Shown: piece by piece, positions 24,727-32,244 of the stretch
How the letters are laid out: the number at the start of each line of letters is the position of its first letter
How positions within the stretch are numbered: the stretch's first letter is position 1
Assembly: GCA_036389155.1 (NCBI GenBank)
Contig: DASVQN010000035.1
Span: 1-64,000 of the forward strand
Reading direction: 5' to 3'
DNA: 64,000 nucleotides
Source of the DNA: CADCVT01 sp036389155
GTDB taxonomy: Bacteria > Actinomycetota > Thermoleophilia > Solirubrobacterales > Solirubrobacteraceae
Translations under genes and position numbers: made by a program
Notes under the pieces: model-generated
Database searches by the model: none
What the model was told of the DNA's origin: nothing
The model's input: the letters and a program-made list of their open reading frames with translations, nothing else

Positions 24727-25748
24727 TCGACTGGGGTCTCGCCGAGCGGATCGCCTCCGGCGTGGCGGGCACGCCGTCGGGCGGGACGGCGCTGGAGGGC
24801 GACCTGCCTCGCGTGTGCGCGGACGCGCGCGAGCGCGTCATCGCGTACACGCGGCTCGTCCCCGCGCGGGAGATCCCCGCCCCGGAGGCCGTCGACCGCA
24901 AGACGTGGCTGCGTCTGAACCTGCGCTCGATGCGCTCGACGATCCAGCCGCTGGAGGACAAGCTGTCGGGCGGCGGGCCGCTGCGCGCGGCGGGCGGGCT
25001 GCTGCTGGGCGCGGAGATCGGCGGGCTGAGTGGCTACCTGTCGCAGCGCGTGCTCGGGCAGTACGAGCTCGTCCTCCTGGACCCCGAGTCGCCGGAGCGC
25101 CTGCTCTTCGTCGCGCCGAACCTCCGCGAGGCCGCACGGAAGCTCGACGTGCGCGAGGCCGACCTGGTCGCGTGGGTGGGGATCCACGAGGTCACGCACG
25201 CGGTCCAGTTCACCGGGGTGCCGTGGCTGCGCTCGCACCTCGCGGGGGAGCTGCGGTCGCTGCTCGAGACCGTCGATGTGAAGGTCGACATGGCGGGGCT
25301 GCCCTCGCTCGACGACCTGAAGGGCGCGGTCGAGCGCTTCCGCGACGGCGGGCTCGTGACGATGGTCGCCGGCCCCGAGCGGATCGCGATCCTCGACCGC
25401 GTGCAGGCGACGATGGCCGTCGTCGAGGGCCACGCCGAGCACGTGATGGACGCGGTCGGCCAGGAGCTCCTCCCCTCGCTGCCCGAGCTGCGCGAGGCGC
25501 TCGACCGGCGGCGCAGCGAGAAGCCCCCGGCGGTCAAGCTGCTCGAGCGGCTCATCGGCCTGGAGCTGAAGATGCGCCAGTACGAGCTCGGCCGCGCCTT
25601 CTGCGACGGGGTCGTCGAGCGGGGCGGGATCGAGGCGCTGAACCGCGTCTGGTCGTCGTCCGACGCGCTGCCGACGCTCGCGGAGCTCGAGGCGCCGGCG
25701 CAGTGGATCGAGCGCACCCGCGCGCTCGCCCTGCCGCGCCCGGCGTAG
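24723..25748 (+). CDS. Zinc metalloprotease-like protein (DUF2342, F420-associated family)
   Basis: A 341-residue protein of the DUF2342 family, found in actinobacteria alongside coenzyme F420 metabolism. The HEXXH zinc site is H155-EVT-H159 in VGIHEVTHAVQF, with a candidate third ligand Glu in VVEGHAEHVMDAVG. EPLEDKL-like and GQYELVLLDPESPERLLFVAPNL blocks are typical. No signal peptide. Peptidase activity in this family is predicted, not shown as far as I know. It overlaps the IMPase stop by four bases. Confidence 0.86.
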   Translation: MIDWGLAERIASGVAGTPSGGTALEGDLPRVCADARERVIAYTRLVPAREIPAPEAVDRKTWLRLNLRSMRSTIQPLEDKLSGGGPLRAAGGLLLGAEIGGLSGYLSQRVLGQYELVLLDPESPERLLFVAPNLREAARKLDVREADLVAWVGIHEVTHAVQFTGVPWLRSHLAGELRSLLETVDVKVDMAGLPSLDDLKGAVERFRDGGLVTMVAGPERIAILDRVQATMAVVEGHAEHVMDAVGQELLPSLPELREALDRRRSEKPPAVKLLERLIGLELKMRQYELGRAFCDGVVERGGIEALNRVWSSSDALPTLAELEAPAQWIERTRALALPRPA

Positions 25749-25869
25749 CGCGCGGCGCCGCGGCGCGCCCGACCGCGCCCCTCCGGCCCCGCCGCGCCCC
25801 GGCGCGTCCGACCGCCCCCCGGGGCCCTCGCGTAACCCTCCGCGCCCCCGCGCGTACCTCTGCCAGACA

Positions 25870-25882
25870 CGAACGCACGTTC
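25870..25882. promoter_or_regulatory. LexA (SOS)-type box 1
   Basis: CGAACGCACGTTC matches 13 of 14 positions of the Gram-positive LexA consensus CGAACRNRYGTTYC when the next base T is counted against C. Confidence 0.55.
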
Positions 25883-25883
25883 T

Positions 25884-25897
25884 GTGACCGAGGTCAC
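25884..25897. promoter_or_regulatory. Inverted repeat GTGACC-GA-GGTCAC
   Basis: Exact 6-bp arms with a 2-base spacer directly next to LexA-type box 1; a possible site for a second dimeric regulator. Confidence 0.4.
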
Positions 25898-25912
25898 GAC
25901 AGGAGCCGTTTC

Positions 25913-25926
25913 CGAACCTGTGTTCG
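25913..25926. promoter_or_regulatory. LexA (SOS)-type box 2
   Basis: CGAACCTGTGTTCG has exact CGAAC/GTTCG arms around four bases. Its centre is 43 bp from that of box 1, about four helical turns, so two dimers would bind the same face. Confidence 0.55.
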
Positions 25927-25978
25927 TGGTAAGCTAGGTATTAGATCTAAGCAAGTTAAGAGAGAGGGACCACCCACC

Positions 25979-26716
25979 ATGGCCGAGACCAAGAAGAGCA
26001 CCACCACTCGCAAGCGCAGCACCACCGGCAGCCGCTCGACGTCGCGCAAGCCTGCTACTCGCAGCGCCTCCTCGCGCAGCACGTCGCGCCGCACCACCGG
26101 CGGTGCCTCGACGCAGCGCAAGGCGTCCGCCACGCGTCGCAGCACGACCGCGAAGCGCGGCGCCACGACGCGCAACGCCCGCGCGACGGCCCGCAACACG
26201 CGGAGCGCCACGACCCGCGCGCAGACCGACGTCGCCCGTGAGGCCGCCGCGGCCCGCCGCGACGCCGAGAAGACCGTCAACAAGGTCGTCGACGGCGCCC
26301 AGCGCGTCGCCCTGACCTACTTCGGCGCGACGCTCACCGTGCGCGACCGGGTCGCCGAGGTCGCGGGCACGCTCAGCGACCGCAAGCAGGTCGAGCGCAG
26401 CCTGAAGGCGTTCGAGCGCCGCGGCACCACCGCCCGCAACCGCGTCGAGCGCGAGCTCAAGAAGCAGCGCACCCGGATCGAGCGCGAGGCCCGCAAGCGC
26501 ACCAACCGCGTCGAGAAGGACCTCAAGACGCTGCGCGGCGACGTCCGCACCGTCACGGGCGACGTCTCGCGGTTCGGCCGCGACGCCCAGAAGACGTACG
26601 CCGCCCAGAGCGCCTCGCTCTTCGGCGCCGTCGCCGAGAACGCCGGCCAGGGCGCGCTGCTGAACGTGACCAAGGCCGCGCGCCAGGTCACGGGCCGCGT
26701 CGCCCAGCTGGTCTAG
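25979..26716 (+). CDS. Histone H1-like N-terminus with helical phasin-like C-terminus
   Basis: A 245-residue basic protein in two parts. Residues 1-80 are a disordered Ser/Thr/Arg/Lys tail of short repeats (KKSTTTRKRSTTGSRSTS, then SRKPATRSASS), like histone H1 or the HupB tail and suited to DNA binding. Residues 85-245 are a charged amphipathic helix bundle (VDGAQRVALTYFGATLTVRDRV, then KQVERSLKAFERRGTTARNR), like phasin or apolipoprotein-like proteins. I infer a nucleoid-associated or DNA-surface bridging protein. The promoter region holds two LexA-type boxes, suggesting DNA-damage control. Confidence 0.78.
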   Translation: MAETKKSTTTRKRSTTGSRSTSRKPATRSASSRSTSRRTTGGASTQRKASATRRSTTAKRGATTRNARATARNTRSATTRAQTDVAREAAAARRDAEKTVNKVVDGAQRVALTYFGATLTVRDRVAEVAGTLSDRKQVERSLKAFERRGTTARNRVERELKKQRTRIEREARKRTNRVEKDLKTLRGDVRTVTGDVSRFGRDAQKTYAAQSASLFGAVAENAGQGALLNVTKAARQVTGRVAQLV

Positions 26717-26725
26717 CCGCTGAAG

Positions 26726-26751
26726 CCGCCCCGCTCTCACGAGCGGGGCGG
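26726..26751 (+). terminator. Terminator of the histone-like gene
   Basis: An exact 11-bp stem CCGCCCCGCTC/GAGCGGGGCGG with a TCAC loop starts 10 bases after the stop and is followed by TTCGCTTTCC, the nearest thing to a T-rich tail in the window. Confidence 0.8.
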
Positions 26752-26866
26752 TTCGCTTTCCGGGGCGCCCGCGCCGAGCGGCCCGGACCCCTTCACCGCG
26801 TCGGGAAGGAGCCGGGGGGCTCCACGAGAGGGCCGACGCGTACGACCTACCGGGTCCGCCCGGTGG

Positions 26867-26911
26867 GGAGCACCCTCTCCTCCCTCCCGCCGGGGCACCT
26901 CAGGGTGCTCC
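26867..26911 (-). terminator. Inverted repeat after the RTX-like gene
   Basis: GGAGCACCCT and AGGGTGCTCC (10-bp exact arms, 25-base loop) lie just past the 3' end of the minus-strand gene. A smaller hairpin, ACCGGG-TCCG-CCCGGT, sits at 26849-26864. The rest of 26752-26922 holds nothing I recognise. Confidence 0.5.
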
Positions 26912-26922
26912 GGCGGTTGCTC

Positions 26923-28125
26923 TTAACGGGGTCCCGCCGCTCCGTTGTAGGGGATGACCCGCTCGCAGTCGCGCAGGCGCCATGGCGTCGCCGCGCGCGC
27001 GTGGACCGTGTCCCGGCCCGGGCCGCAGTCGATCGTCCCGCGGCCGGAGCGCTCCCAGACCACGTCGTCGCCCGCGCCCCCGGAGACACGGCTGATGCCG
27101 TGCGCGAAGTACGCCGAGATGACGTCGTCGCCCGGGCCGCCGCCGAGCACGCTGCGGCCGTGGCTGGCGTAGAGGAAGTCGTCGCCGGCGCCGCCGCTCA
27201 GGCGGTCGCGCTGGCGCGTGCCGCGGGCCTGCCTCGTCGTCGCGGCGCCCCAGAGCACGTCGTCGCCGTCGCCGCCGGTGATGCTGTCGCTGCCGGCGCC
27301 GCCGAGCAGCTCGTCGCTGAGCGCCGTGCCCGCGACCGCGCGTCCCGCGTCGTCGGCGAACGCGATCCGGCCCGTGATCGCCGGCCACCCGGCGTGGCTG
27401 ACCTTGTCGCCGCCGCCGGGCGTGGTGCGGCCGTTGCCGGCGATGCAGCGCACGCCGACCTGCGCCGGCGCGCACACGTCCGCGCCGCTGTCCCCGGCCG
27501 GCGCTCCGCTGCCGGCCGTGCACGCGACGTCGTCCGCCGCGCTGTCGCCGGCCATGGTCGCGCGCACCACCCACGAGGGTCCCGAGCAGCCGGTCGTCGT
27601 CACCCACGCCGACGCGGCGTCGATCCGCAGCGTGAACGACACGATCGCCCCTCCGCCGCCGGCCGCCACCGCGTCGCTCCACGGCACGGTCACCCGTGAG
27701 CGGCCGGGGCCGACCTCCGCGGTCACGACGCGCCGGCCGCCGTTGCCGTTGGCCAACAGCTCGAGCGCGGCGCCGCCCGGCGCCGCGAAGACCGCAAGAC
27801 CGATCGTCCGCGCGCCCGCCGGCGTCGCCAGGTCCATCGCCCCGTCGCCGACCCGCGACCCCGCGGGGCATGCCGCCTCGTCAGCGAGCACCTGCTCGGC
27901 CGGGCAGCCCGGCGCGCCGGCGTCACGGCCCAGCACGACCTCCGGCGCGAAGTCGAGGACGAGCGGCTGCCCGGCGACCTCGGCGCCGTGAGCCGGATCC
28001 GGGCGCAGCCCGAGCGCAAGCCTGGCACCGGCGCCCTGCGGCGCGATCACGGCGTCGAGCGTCGCACCGGGCGCCGCTGCCGGGACGAGCAGCAGGAGGG
28101 TGGCCGCCGCGAGCGCCGTGCGCAT
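26923..28125 (-). CDS. Secreted calcium-binding (RTX/hemolysin-type repeat) protein
   Basis: A 400-residue exported protein. Signal peptide MRTALAAATLLLLVPAAAPG; a beta-rich domain of about 210 residues with Cys pairs (GCPAEQVLADEAACPAGS); then five or so nonapeptide-type calcium repeats in residues 270-380 (GGAGSDSITGGDGDDVLWG, SGGAGDDFLYAS, GGGPGDDVISAY, SGGAGDDVVWER, CGPGRDTV). The ending DCERVIPY is typical of such proteins in Solirubrobacterales-like genomes, where many copies exist. No toxin domain is seen, so haemolysis should not be assumed; calcium-dependent folding outside the cell is likely. TAGTGT lies 6 bases before the ATG. Confidence 0.82.
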   Translation of the reverse strand: MRTALAAATLLLLVPAAAPGATLDAVIAPQGAGARLALGLRPDPAHGAEVAGQPLVLDFAPEVVLGRDAGAPGCPAEQVLADEAACPAGSRVGDGAMDLATPAGARTIGLAVFAAPGGAALELLANGNGGRRVVTAEVGPGRSRVTVPWSDAVAAGGGGAIVSFTLRIDAASAWVTTTGCSGPSWVVRATMAGDSAADDVACTAGSGAPAGDSGADVCAPAQVGVRCIAGNGRTTPGGGDKVSHAGWPAITGRIAFADDAGRAVAGTALSDELLGGAGSDSITGGDGDDVLWGAATTRQARGTRQRDRLSGGAGDDFLYASHGRSVLGGGPGDDVISAYFAHGISRVSGGAGDDVVWERSGRGTIDCGPGRDTVHARAATPWRLRDCERVIPYNGAAGPR

Positions 28126-28131
28126 TGCGCG

Positions 28132-28141
28132 ACACTACTCT
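28132..28141. promoter_or_regulatory. Overlapping divergent -10 boxes, RTX-like and mrp genes
   Basis: TAGTGT on the minus strand (28132-28137, 6 bases from ATG 28125) and TACTCT on the plus strand (28136-28141, 7 bases from ATG 28149) share two bases within ACACTACTCT. Confidence 0.55.
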
Positions 28142-28148
28142 CTTCGTC

Positions 28149-29306
28149 ATGCCCTCCCGCGAGACCATCCTGAAGGCCCTCGAGGCCGTCATCGACCCCG
28201 AGCTGCGCGACTCGATCGTCGCGCTCGACATGGTGCGGTCGATCGACGTCCACGAGGACGGCCGGGTCGACGTCATGGTGTCGCTGACCACGCCGGGCTG
28301 CCCGATCCGCAGCCACTTCCAGCAGGGCGTCGTCAACGCGGTCCAGCCGCTGGAGGGCGTGACCAAGGTCAACGTCGCCTTCGACGTCCTGAGCGACCAG
28401 CAGAAGCAGGCGCTGCAGACCAAGCTCGGCCGCGGCGGGCTGCCCGAGGGCGCGCTGGCGATGGTGCAGAACGTGATCTGCGTCGGCTCGGGCAAGGGCG
28501 GCGTCGGCAAGTCGACGCTCACCGTCAACCTCGCCGCCGCGCTGCTCGGCGAGGGCAAGAAGGTCGGCATCCTCGACGCGGACGTCTGGGGCTACTCGAT
28601 CCCGCGCATGCTCGGCCTCGGCAACGACCGCCCGCAGGTCAACGGCGAGCGCAAGATCGTCCCGCTCGAGGCGCACGGGCTGAAGGTCATGTCGATCGGC
28701 TTCTTCGTGCAGGAGAACTCGGCCGTCGTCTGGCGCGGGCCGATGCTCCACAAGGCGCTCACCCAGTTCCTCGAGGACGTCGCCTGGGGCGAGCTCGACT
28801 ACCTGCTCGTCGACCTGCCGCCCGGCACCGGCGACGTGTCGATGACCCTCGCGCAGCTGCTCCCACAGGCCAAGTTCCTCCTCGTCACCACGCCGCAGCC
28901 GGCCGCGCAGACCGTCGCGCGCCGCTCGGCCGAGATGGCTCACAAGGTCAACCTCGAGATCGCGGGCGTGATCGAGAACATGAGCGGCTTCACGACCCCC
29001 GGCGGCGAGCGCTTCCAGATCTTCGGCGAGGGCGGCGGCCAGGCGCTGGCCGACGACCTCGACGTCCCGCTGCTCGGCAAGGTGCCGCTCACGATGCCCC
29101 TGCGCGAGCAGGCCGACGCGGGCGTCCCGCTGGCCATCGCCGACGCGGACGATCCCGCCGCGCAGGCCGTCCACCAGGCGGCGCGCGGGCTGATCGCCAT
29201 GGCGCCGCCGCCCGCGCTGCCGCTGCTCGCCGTCAACCAGGTCGGCGGCGGCCTCCCCGAGGAGCTTCCCGCGACGGTCGGCGCGAGCCTGCCGATGGCG
29301 GGCTAG
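28149..29306 (+). CDS. mrp: Mrp/ApbC/NBP35-type P-loop ATPase (iron-sulfur carrier family)
   Basis: A 385-residue protein with an N-terminal MIP18/DUF59 domain (ALEAVIDPELRDSIVALDMV, and TTPGCPIRS with its conserved Cys) and a MinD-like ATPase domain (deviant Walker A GKGGVGKST at 115-123, LDADVWGYSIPRMLG, DLPPGTGDVSMTL). It should load Fe-S clusters onto apoproteins. Oddly, the CxxC motif that holds the bridging cluster in most Mrp proteins, after ENMSGF, is replaced by TTPGG here. A secreted-protein gene follows four bases later. Confidence 0.92.
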   Translation: MPSRETILKALEAVIDPELRDSIVALDMVRSIDVHEDGRVDVMVSLTTPGCPIRSHFQQGVVNAVQPLEGVTKVNVAFDVLSDQQKQALQTKLGRGGLPEGALAMVQNVICVGSGKGGVGKSTLTVNLAAALLGEGKKVGILDADVWGYSIPRMLGLGNDRPQVNGERKIVPLEAHGLKVMSIGFFVQENSAVVWRGPMLHKALTQFLEDVAWGELDYLLVDLPPGTGDVSMTLAQLLPQAKFLLVTTPQPAAQTVARRSAEMAHKVNLEIAGVIENMSGFTTPGGERFQIFGEGGGQALADDLDVPLLGKVPLTMPLREQADAGVPLAIADADDPAAQAVHQAARGLIAMAPPPALPLLAVNQVGGGLPEELPATVGASLPMAG

Positions 29307-29309
29307 CGC

Positions 29310-29786
29310 GTGCGCTCCGCCGCGGCCGCCCTCGTCAGCCTCGTCCTCCTGGCGGTGCCCTCCGGGGCGGGCGCCACGATCGTCCCCCAGCGCGGGATGC
29401 TCGGCGTCGCGCTCGGCGACACCGTCCGCGAGGTGCGCGCGAAGCTCGGCGCGCCCGACGGGATCCGCTTCGAGGACAACGACATCATCGGGCGTCAGCG
29501 CCTGTACTTCTACGGCCGCACGATCGTCGGCTTCGACGGCGACGGCAAGGGCGCGAAGGTCATCAACCTGACGACCCGCAGCCGCCGCGAGCGGCTCGCC
29601 AGCGGGATCGGCGTCGGCTCGACCAAGGCCGAGGTCATGCGGAAGGTCGACGGCGTCAAGTGCCCCGTCGACGAATCCTTCCACTGCTACCTCGGCCGCT
29701 TCCTCCCCGGCCGGCGCGTCACCGACTTCCGCTTCGGCGCACGCGGGCGCGTCACCGAGGTGACGGTCGGCCGCGTGATCGACTGA
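29310..29786 (+). CDS. Secreted protein of unknown function (BamE/SmpA-like pattern)
   Basis: A 158-residue exported protein with signal peptide (AAAALVSLVLLAVPSGAGA). The mature part holds two similar segments, GVALGDTVREVRAKLGAPDGIRFE and GIGVGSTKAEVMRKVDGVKCP, each of the G-x-S/T-x-x-E-V form seen in SmpA/OmlA-fold proteins. Two Cys (VKCPVDESFHCYLG) may form a disulfide. GTG start, in the same operon as mrp. Role unknown. Confidence 0.7.
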   Translation: MRSAAAALVSLVLLAVPSGAGATIVPQRGMLGVALGDTVREVRAKLGAPDGIRFEDNDIIGRQRLYFYGRTIVGFDGDGKGAKVINLTTRSRRERLASGIGVGSTKAEVMRKVDGVKCPVDESFHCYLGRFLPGRRVTDFRFGARGRVTEVTVGRVID

Positions 29787-29792
29787 GGGGGC

Positions 29793-30056
29793 CTACTTGT
29801 TGGCGTAGTACTCCGCGTTGATCTTGGAGTACTGGTTCCACTCCTCGGGGAGCTGGTCCTCCGCGAAGCAGGCGTCCACCGGGCACGCCTCGACGCAGGC
29901 GTCGCAGTCGATGCACTCCTCGGGGTCGATGTACAGCATCTCGACCTTGTCGTAGTCGGGCTCGTCGGGAGTCGGGTGGATGCAGTCGACAGGGCAGACC
30001 TCCACGCAGGAGTTGTCCTTCGTGCCGATGCAGGGCTCTGCGATCACGTACGCCAT
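29793..30056 (-). CDS. fdxA: Ferredoxin (7Fe/8Fe type)
   Basis: An 87-residue electron carrier. The N-terminal cluster region is CIGTKDNSCVEVCPVDCIHP and the C-terminal one CIDCDACVEACPVDACF, matching the FdxA ferredoxins of actinobacteria that carry one 3Fe-4S or 4Fe-4S and one 4Fe-4S cluster. The spacing of the first site (Cys9, Cys17, Cys21, Cys25) fits the seven-iron form. The C-terminal extension (EEWNQYSKINAEYYA) is normal. Partners could include P450s or reductases; none is adjacent. Divergent from the sulfite-oxidase-like gene. Confidence 0.95.
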   Translation of the reverse strand: MAYVIAEPCIGTKDNSCVEVCPVDCIHPTPDEPDYDKVEMLYIDPEECIDCDACVEACPVDACFAEDQLPEEWNQYSKINAEYYANK

Positions 30057-30070
30057 AGGGGGCGGCAATC

Positions 30071-30076
30071 TACAGT
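30071..30076 (+). promoter_or_regulatory. -10 box TACAGT of the sulfite-oxidase-like gene
   Basis: TACAGT ends 7 bases before ATG 30084. Confidence 0.55.
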
Positions 30077-30083
30077 AAGAGCG

Positions 30084-30707
30084 ATGGGGATCACCTCCAA
30101 GATGATCGCCGCGCGCGGCCGCCGTCAGGCGGAGAAGCTGGGGGTCGATCCGGTCCGCATCCCGCCCGGCCAGTACCTGACCGAGCGCTTCCCGGTCCTG
30201 ACCTACGGGACCAACCCCGCGTTCGACCTGAACAGCTGGTCGCTGGCCGTCGACGGCGAGGTCGAGCGGCCGTTCGCGCTGAGCTGGGACGAGCTGATGG
30301 CCCTCCCGCAGCACGAGGTGACCGTCGACATCCACTGCGTCACGCGGTGGTCGAAGCTCGACACGACCTGGCGCGGCGTGCGGGTGGCCGACCTGCTCGA
30401 CCGGGCGGGCGTCAGGCCGTCCGGGACCCACGTCCTCGTCCACTCGGACGGCGGCTACACGACCAACCTCCCGGTCGGCGCGCTGCGCGACGAGGAGGTC
30501 CTCGTCGCCCACACGTACGCGGGCGAGCCGCTCGAGCACGACCACGGCGCGCCCGCCCGCCTGCTCGTGCCCAAGCGCTACTTCTGGAAGTCCGCGAAGT
30601 TCGTCCGCCGCCTGGAGATCCTGCCCGAGGACCGCCAGGGGTTCTGGGAGCTCAACGGCTACCACAACGACGCGGATCCCTGGACGGAGCAGCGGCACTG
30701 GTTCTGA
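30084..30707 (+). CDS. Sulfite-oxidase-like molybdopterin oxidoreductase
   Basis: A 207-residue protein with only the molybdenum-cofactor domain of the sulfite oxidase family. The Mo-ligand Cys85 is in VDIHCVTRWSKLDTTWRGV, with SLAVDGEVERPFALSWDELMALP before and HSDGGYTTNLP and LVPKRYFWKSAKFVRRLEIL after. No signal or Tat peptide (the N-terminus is MGITSKMIAARGRR), so it probably works in the cytosol, unlike MsrP. An upstream ATG in the frame is antisense to ferredoxin and was not used. Substrate unknown. Confidence 0.9.
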   Translation: MGITSKMIAARGRRQAEKLGVDPVRIPPGQYLTERFPVLTYGTNPAFDLNSWSLAVDGEVERPFALSWDELMALPQHEVTVDIHCVTRWSKLDTTWRGVRVADLLDRAGVRPSGTHVLVHSDGGYTTNLPVGALRDEEVLVAHTYAGEPLEHDHGAPARLLVPKRYFWKSAKFVRRLEILPEDRQGFWELNGYHNDADPWTEQRHWF

Positions 30708-30720
30708 GCGGAGCGCTGAC

Positions 30721-31605
30721 GTGATCCTGCTCACCGGCGCCACCGGGGTGGTCGGCACCGCGCTGCTGCGGCGGCTGACGACGCAGGGCGAGCCCGTCCG
30801 CTGCCTGGTCCGCGACCCGCGCCGGCTCGGGGCCGAGCGCGTGCGCGTCCAGATCGCGCTCGGCGACCTCGCCGACCCTCCCTCGTTCCGCAACGCGCTG
30901 CGCGGCGTGCGCACGGTCGTCCACCTCGCGGCGTCGATCCGCGACCAGCCCCAGGGGTCGATCGAGGAGCTGAACGGCATCTCGACCTGGCGCCTCGTGC
31001 AGGCGGCCGAGCGCGCCGGCGTCGAGCACTTCGTCTTCTTCTCCGCGCTGTCGGCGTCGACCCACGACCGCACGCGCTTCCTGCGCTCGAAGGCGCTGGC
31101 CGAGGACGCCGTGCGCGAGTCCTCGCTGCGCACGACCGTGTTCGCGCCCTCGATCGTCTACGCGCCGTCGGACCGCTACGTGGCGCTGGTCCAGCGGCTC
31201 TCGCTGCTGCCCGTGACGTTCGTCCCCGGCCGCGGGACCGCGCTCTACCAGCCGATCTGGGCCGACGACGCCGCCGACTGCGTGATGGGCGCCCTCGCGA
31301 ACGGGGACGGGGCGCCGCGGCGGTCGCGGTACGAGCTCGCGGGCCCGGACACGCTGAGCCACGAGGCCATCGTCGAGCTCGTGACCCGCGCGGCCGGGCG
31401 CCGGCGGCCGCTCGTCAACGTCCCGTCGCCGCTCGTGCGCGCGACGCTGCGCACGGCCGAGACCCTGATGAAGTCCAAGGCGCCGGCGACGTGGGACGAG
31501 GCCGAGCTGCTCGAGGTCTCGATGGTCAGCCGCAAGGGAACGACGGACGCCGAGTCGCTCGGTGTGACGCCGCGGCCGATGGCCGCCGTGCTCGGCGTCC
31601 GCTAA
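30721..31605 (+). CDS. NAD(P)-binding SDR-like epimerase/reductase
   Basis: A 294-residue atypical short-chain dehydrogenase (NmrA/complex-I NDUFA9-like). The cofactor site is ILLTGATGVVGTALLRRL, then CLVRDPRRL and GDLADPPSFRNALRGVRTVVHLAA. FFSALSAS replaces the catalytic Ser region, and no canonical YxxxK is seen (FLRSKALAEDAVRES), so it may bind NAD(P) without classical SDR catalysis. GTG start 13 bases after the previous stop, with GGAG upstream, in the same operon. Its stop interlocks with that of the opposing sigma factor gene. Confidence 0.85.
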   Translation: MILLTGATGVVGTALLRRLTTQGEPVRCLVRDPRRLGAERVRVQIALGDLADPPSFRNALRGVRTVVHLAASIRDQPQGSIEELNGISTWRLVQAAERAGVEHFVFFSALSASTHDRTRFLRSKALAEDAVRESSLRTTVFAPSIVYAPSDRYVALVQRLSLLPVTFVPGRGTALYQPIWADDAADCVMGALANGDGAPRRSRYELAGPDTLSHEAIVELVTRAAGRRRPLVNVPSPLVRATLRTAETLMKSKAPATWDEAELLEVSMVSRKGTTDAESLGVTPRPMAAVLGVR

Positions 31606-32132
31606 GCGGCGGCGGCCACGCCGTACTCCGCGCGCAGGCGCTTGAGCCCCAGGCGGACGCGGCTCTTCGCGGTGCCGAGCGGGACGCCGGCGCGGCGCGC
31701 GATCTGATGGTCGGGCAGGTCGGCCCAGTAGGCGAGCACGACGGCCTCGCGCTGCGGGTCGGGCAGCGCGCGCAGGGCGCGGACGAGCTCGCGGCGGTCC
31801 TCCCGGTGCTCGCTCGTGCGCGCGGGGCCGTGGGCGACCGCCGGCTCGGCGCGGACGCAGGCGTCGCGGTAGCGGTCGCCGGCACGGCTCGCGGCCCGCA
31901 GCGAGCGCTGGGCGTCGAGCGCGCGGCTGCGCGCGAGCATCCGCAGGTAGGCGCCGACGTCGCCGCGGCCGGCGTCGAACCGCGACGGGCGCATCCACAG
32001 CCGCAGGAAGACGTCGTGCGCGACGTCCTGCGCCTGGGCGCGGTCGCCGAGGACGCGATGCGCGATCGCCTCCACCTCGGGGGCGTGGCGGGCGTAGACG
32101 CGGCTGAAGGTGGAGGGGTCGCGGAGGTCCAT
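31602..32132 (-). CDS. ECF-type sigma factor, no anti-sigma gene adjacent
   Basis: A 176-residue sigma factor. Region 2: RVYARHAPEVEAIAHRVLGDRAQAQDVAHDVFLRLWMRP; region 4: ALPDPQREAVVLAYWADLPDHQIARRAGVPLGTAKSRVRLGLKRLR. The ATG at 32132 gives the usual length; upstream in-frame Met codons would add an unrelated tail. Unlike the other two ECF factors here it has no anti-sigma partner on either side: an SDR gene converges on it and an RHH-GAF gene diverges. TATCTT lies 20 bases upstream of the ATG, so this mRNA has a short leader. Confidence 0.88.
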   Translation of the reverse strand: MDLRDPSTFSRVYARHAPEVEAIAHRVLGDRAQAQDVAHDVFLRLWMRPSRFDAGRGDVGAYLRMLARSRALDAQRSLRAASRAGDRYRDACVRAEPAVAHGPARTSEHREDRRELVRALRALPDPQREAVVLAYWADLPDHQIARRAGVPLGTAKSRVRLGLKRLRAEYGVAAAA

Positions 32133-32244
32133 GGGACTGATGTGCCTGGCGCAAGATACACATGCGATGTCGGATGCGCCATCGGTTCTTACGAATCCAT
32201 CATGAACATGGATCACGTGAGGAACATCCGATATCGTTTCGGCC
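32133..32244. promoter_or_regulatory. Divergent control region, ECF sigma and RHH-GAF genes
   Basis: 112 bp, clearly richer in A/T than the surroundings. It has TATCGT 7 bases before ATG 32245 (32232-32237), overlapping the palindrome CGATATCG (32229-32236), a possible operator for the RHH domain itself. Confidence 0.5.

Larger units (their letters stand above)
25749..25978 (+). promoter_or_regulatory. 230-bp regulatory region of the histone-like gene
   Basis: Holds a very C/G-rich first half without visible structure of note, then a cluster of palindromes between 25870 and 25950: two GAAC-N4-GTTC boxes, a GTGACC/GGTCAC repeat and TTAGATCTAA. It is the longest, most AT-rich promoter region in the window and unlike the compact promoters of other genes; a leader of roughly 25-40 bases with an AGAGAGG ribosome site precedes ATG 25979. 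Confidence 0.6.

Noticed and set aside
27100..27320. Short periodic repeats that might be a CRISPR array
   Set aside because: They encode the GGAGDD-type calcium-binding repeats of a protein; there are no unique spacers of even length.
26923..28125. Calling the RTX-like protein a haemolysin
   Set aside because: Only calcium repeats are present; there is no acylation or pore domain and no type I secretion gene nearby.
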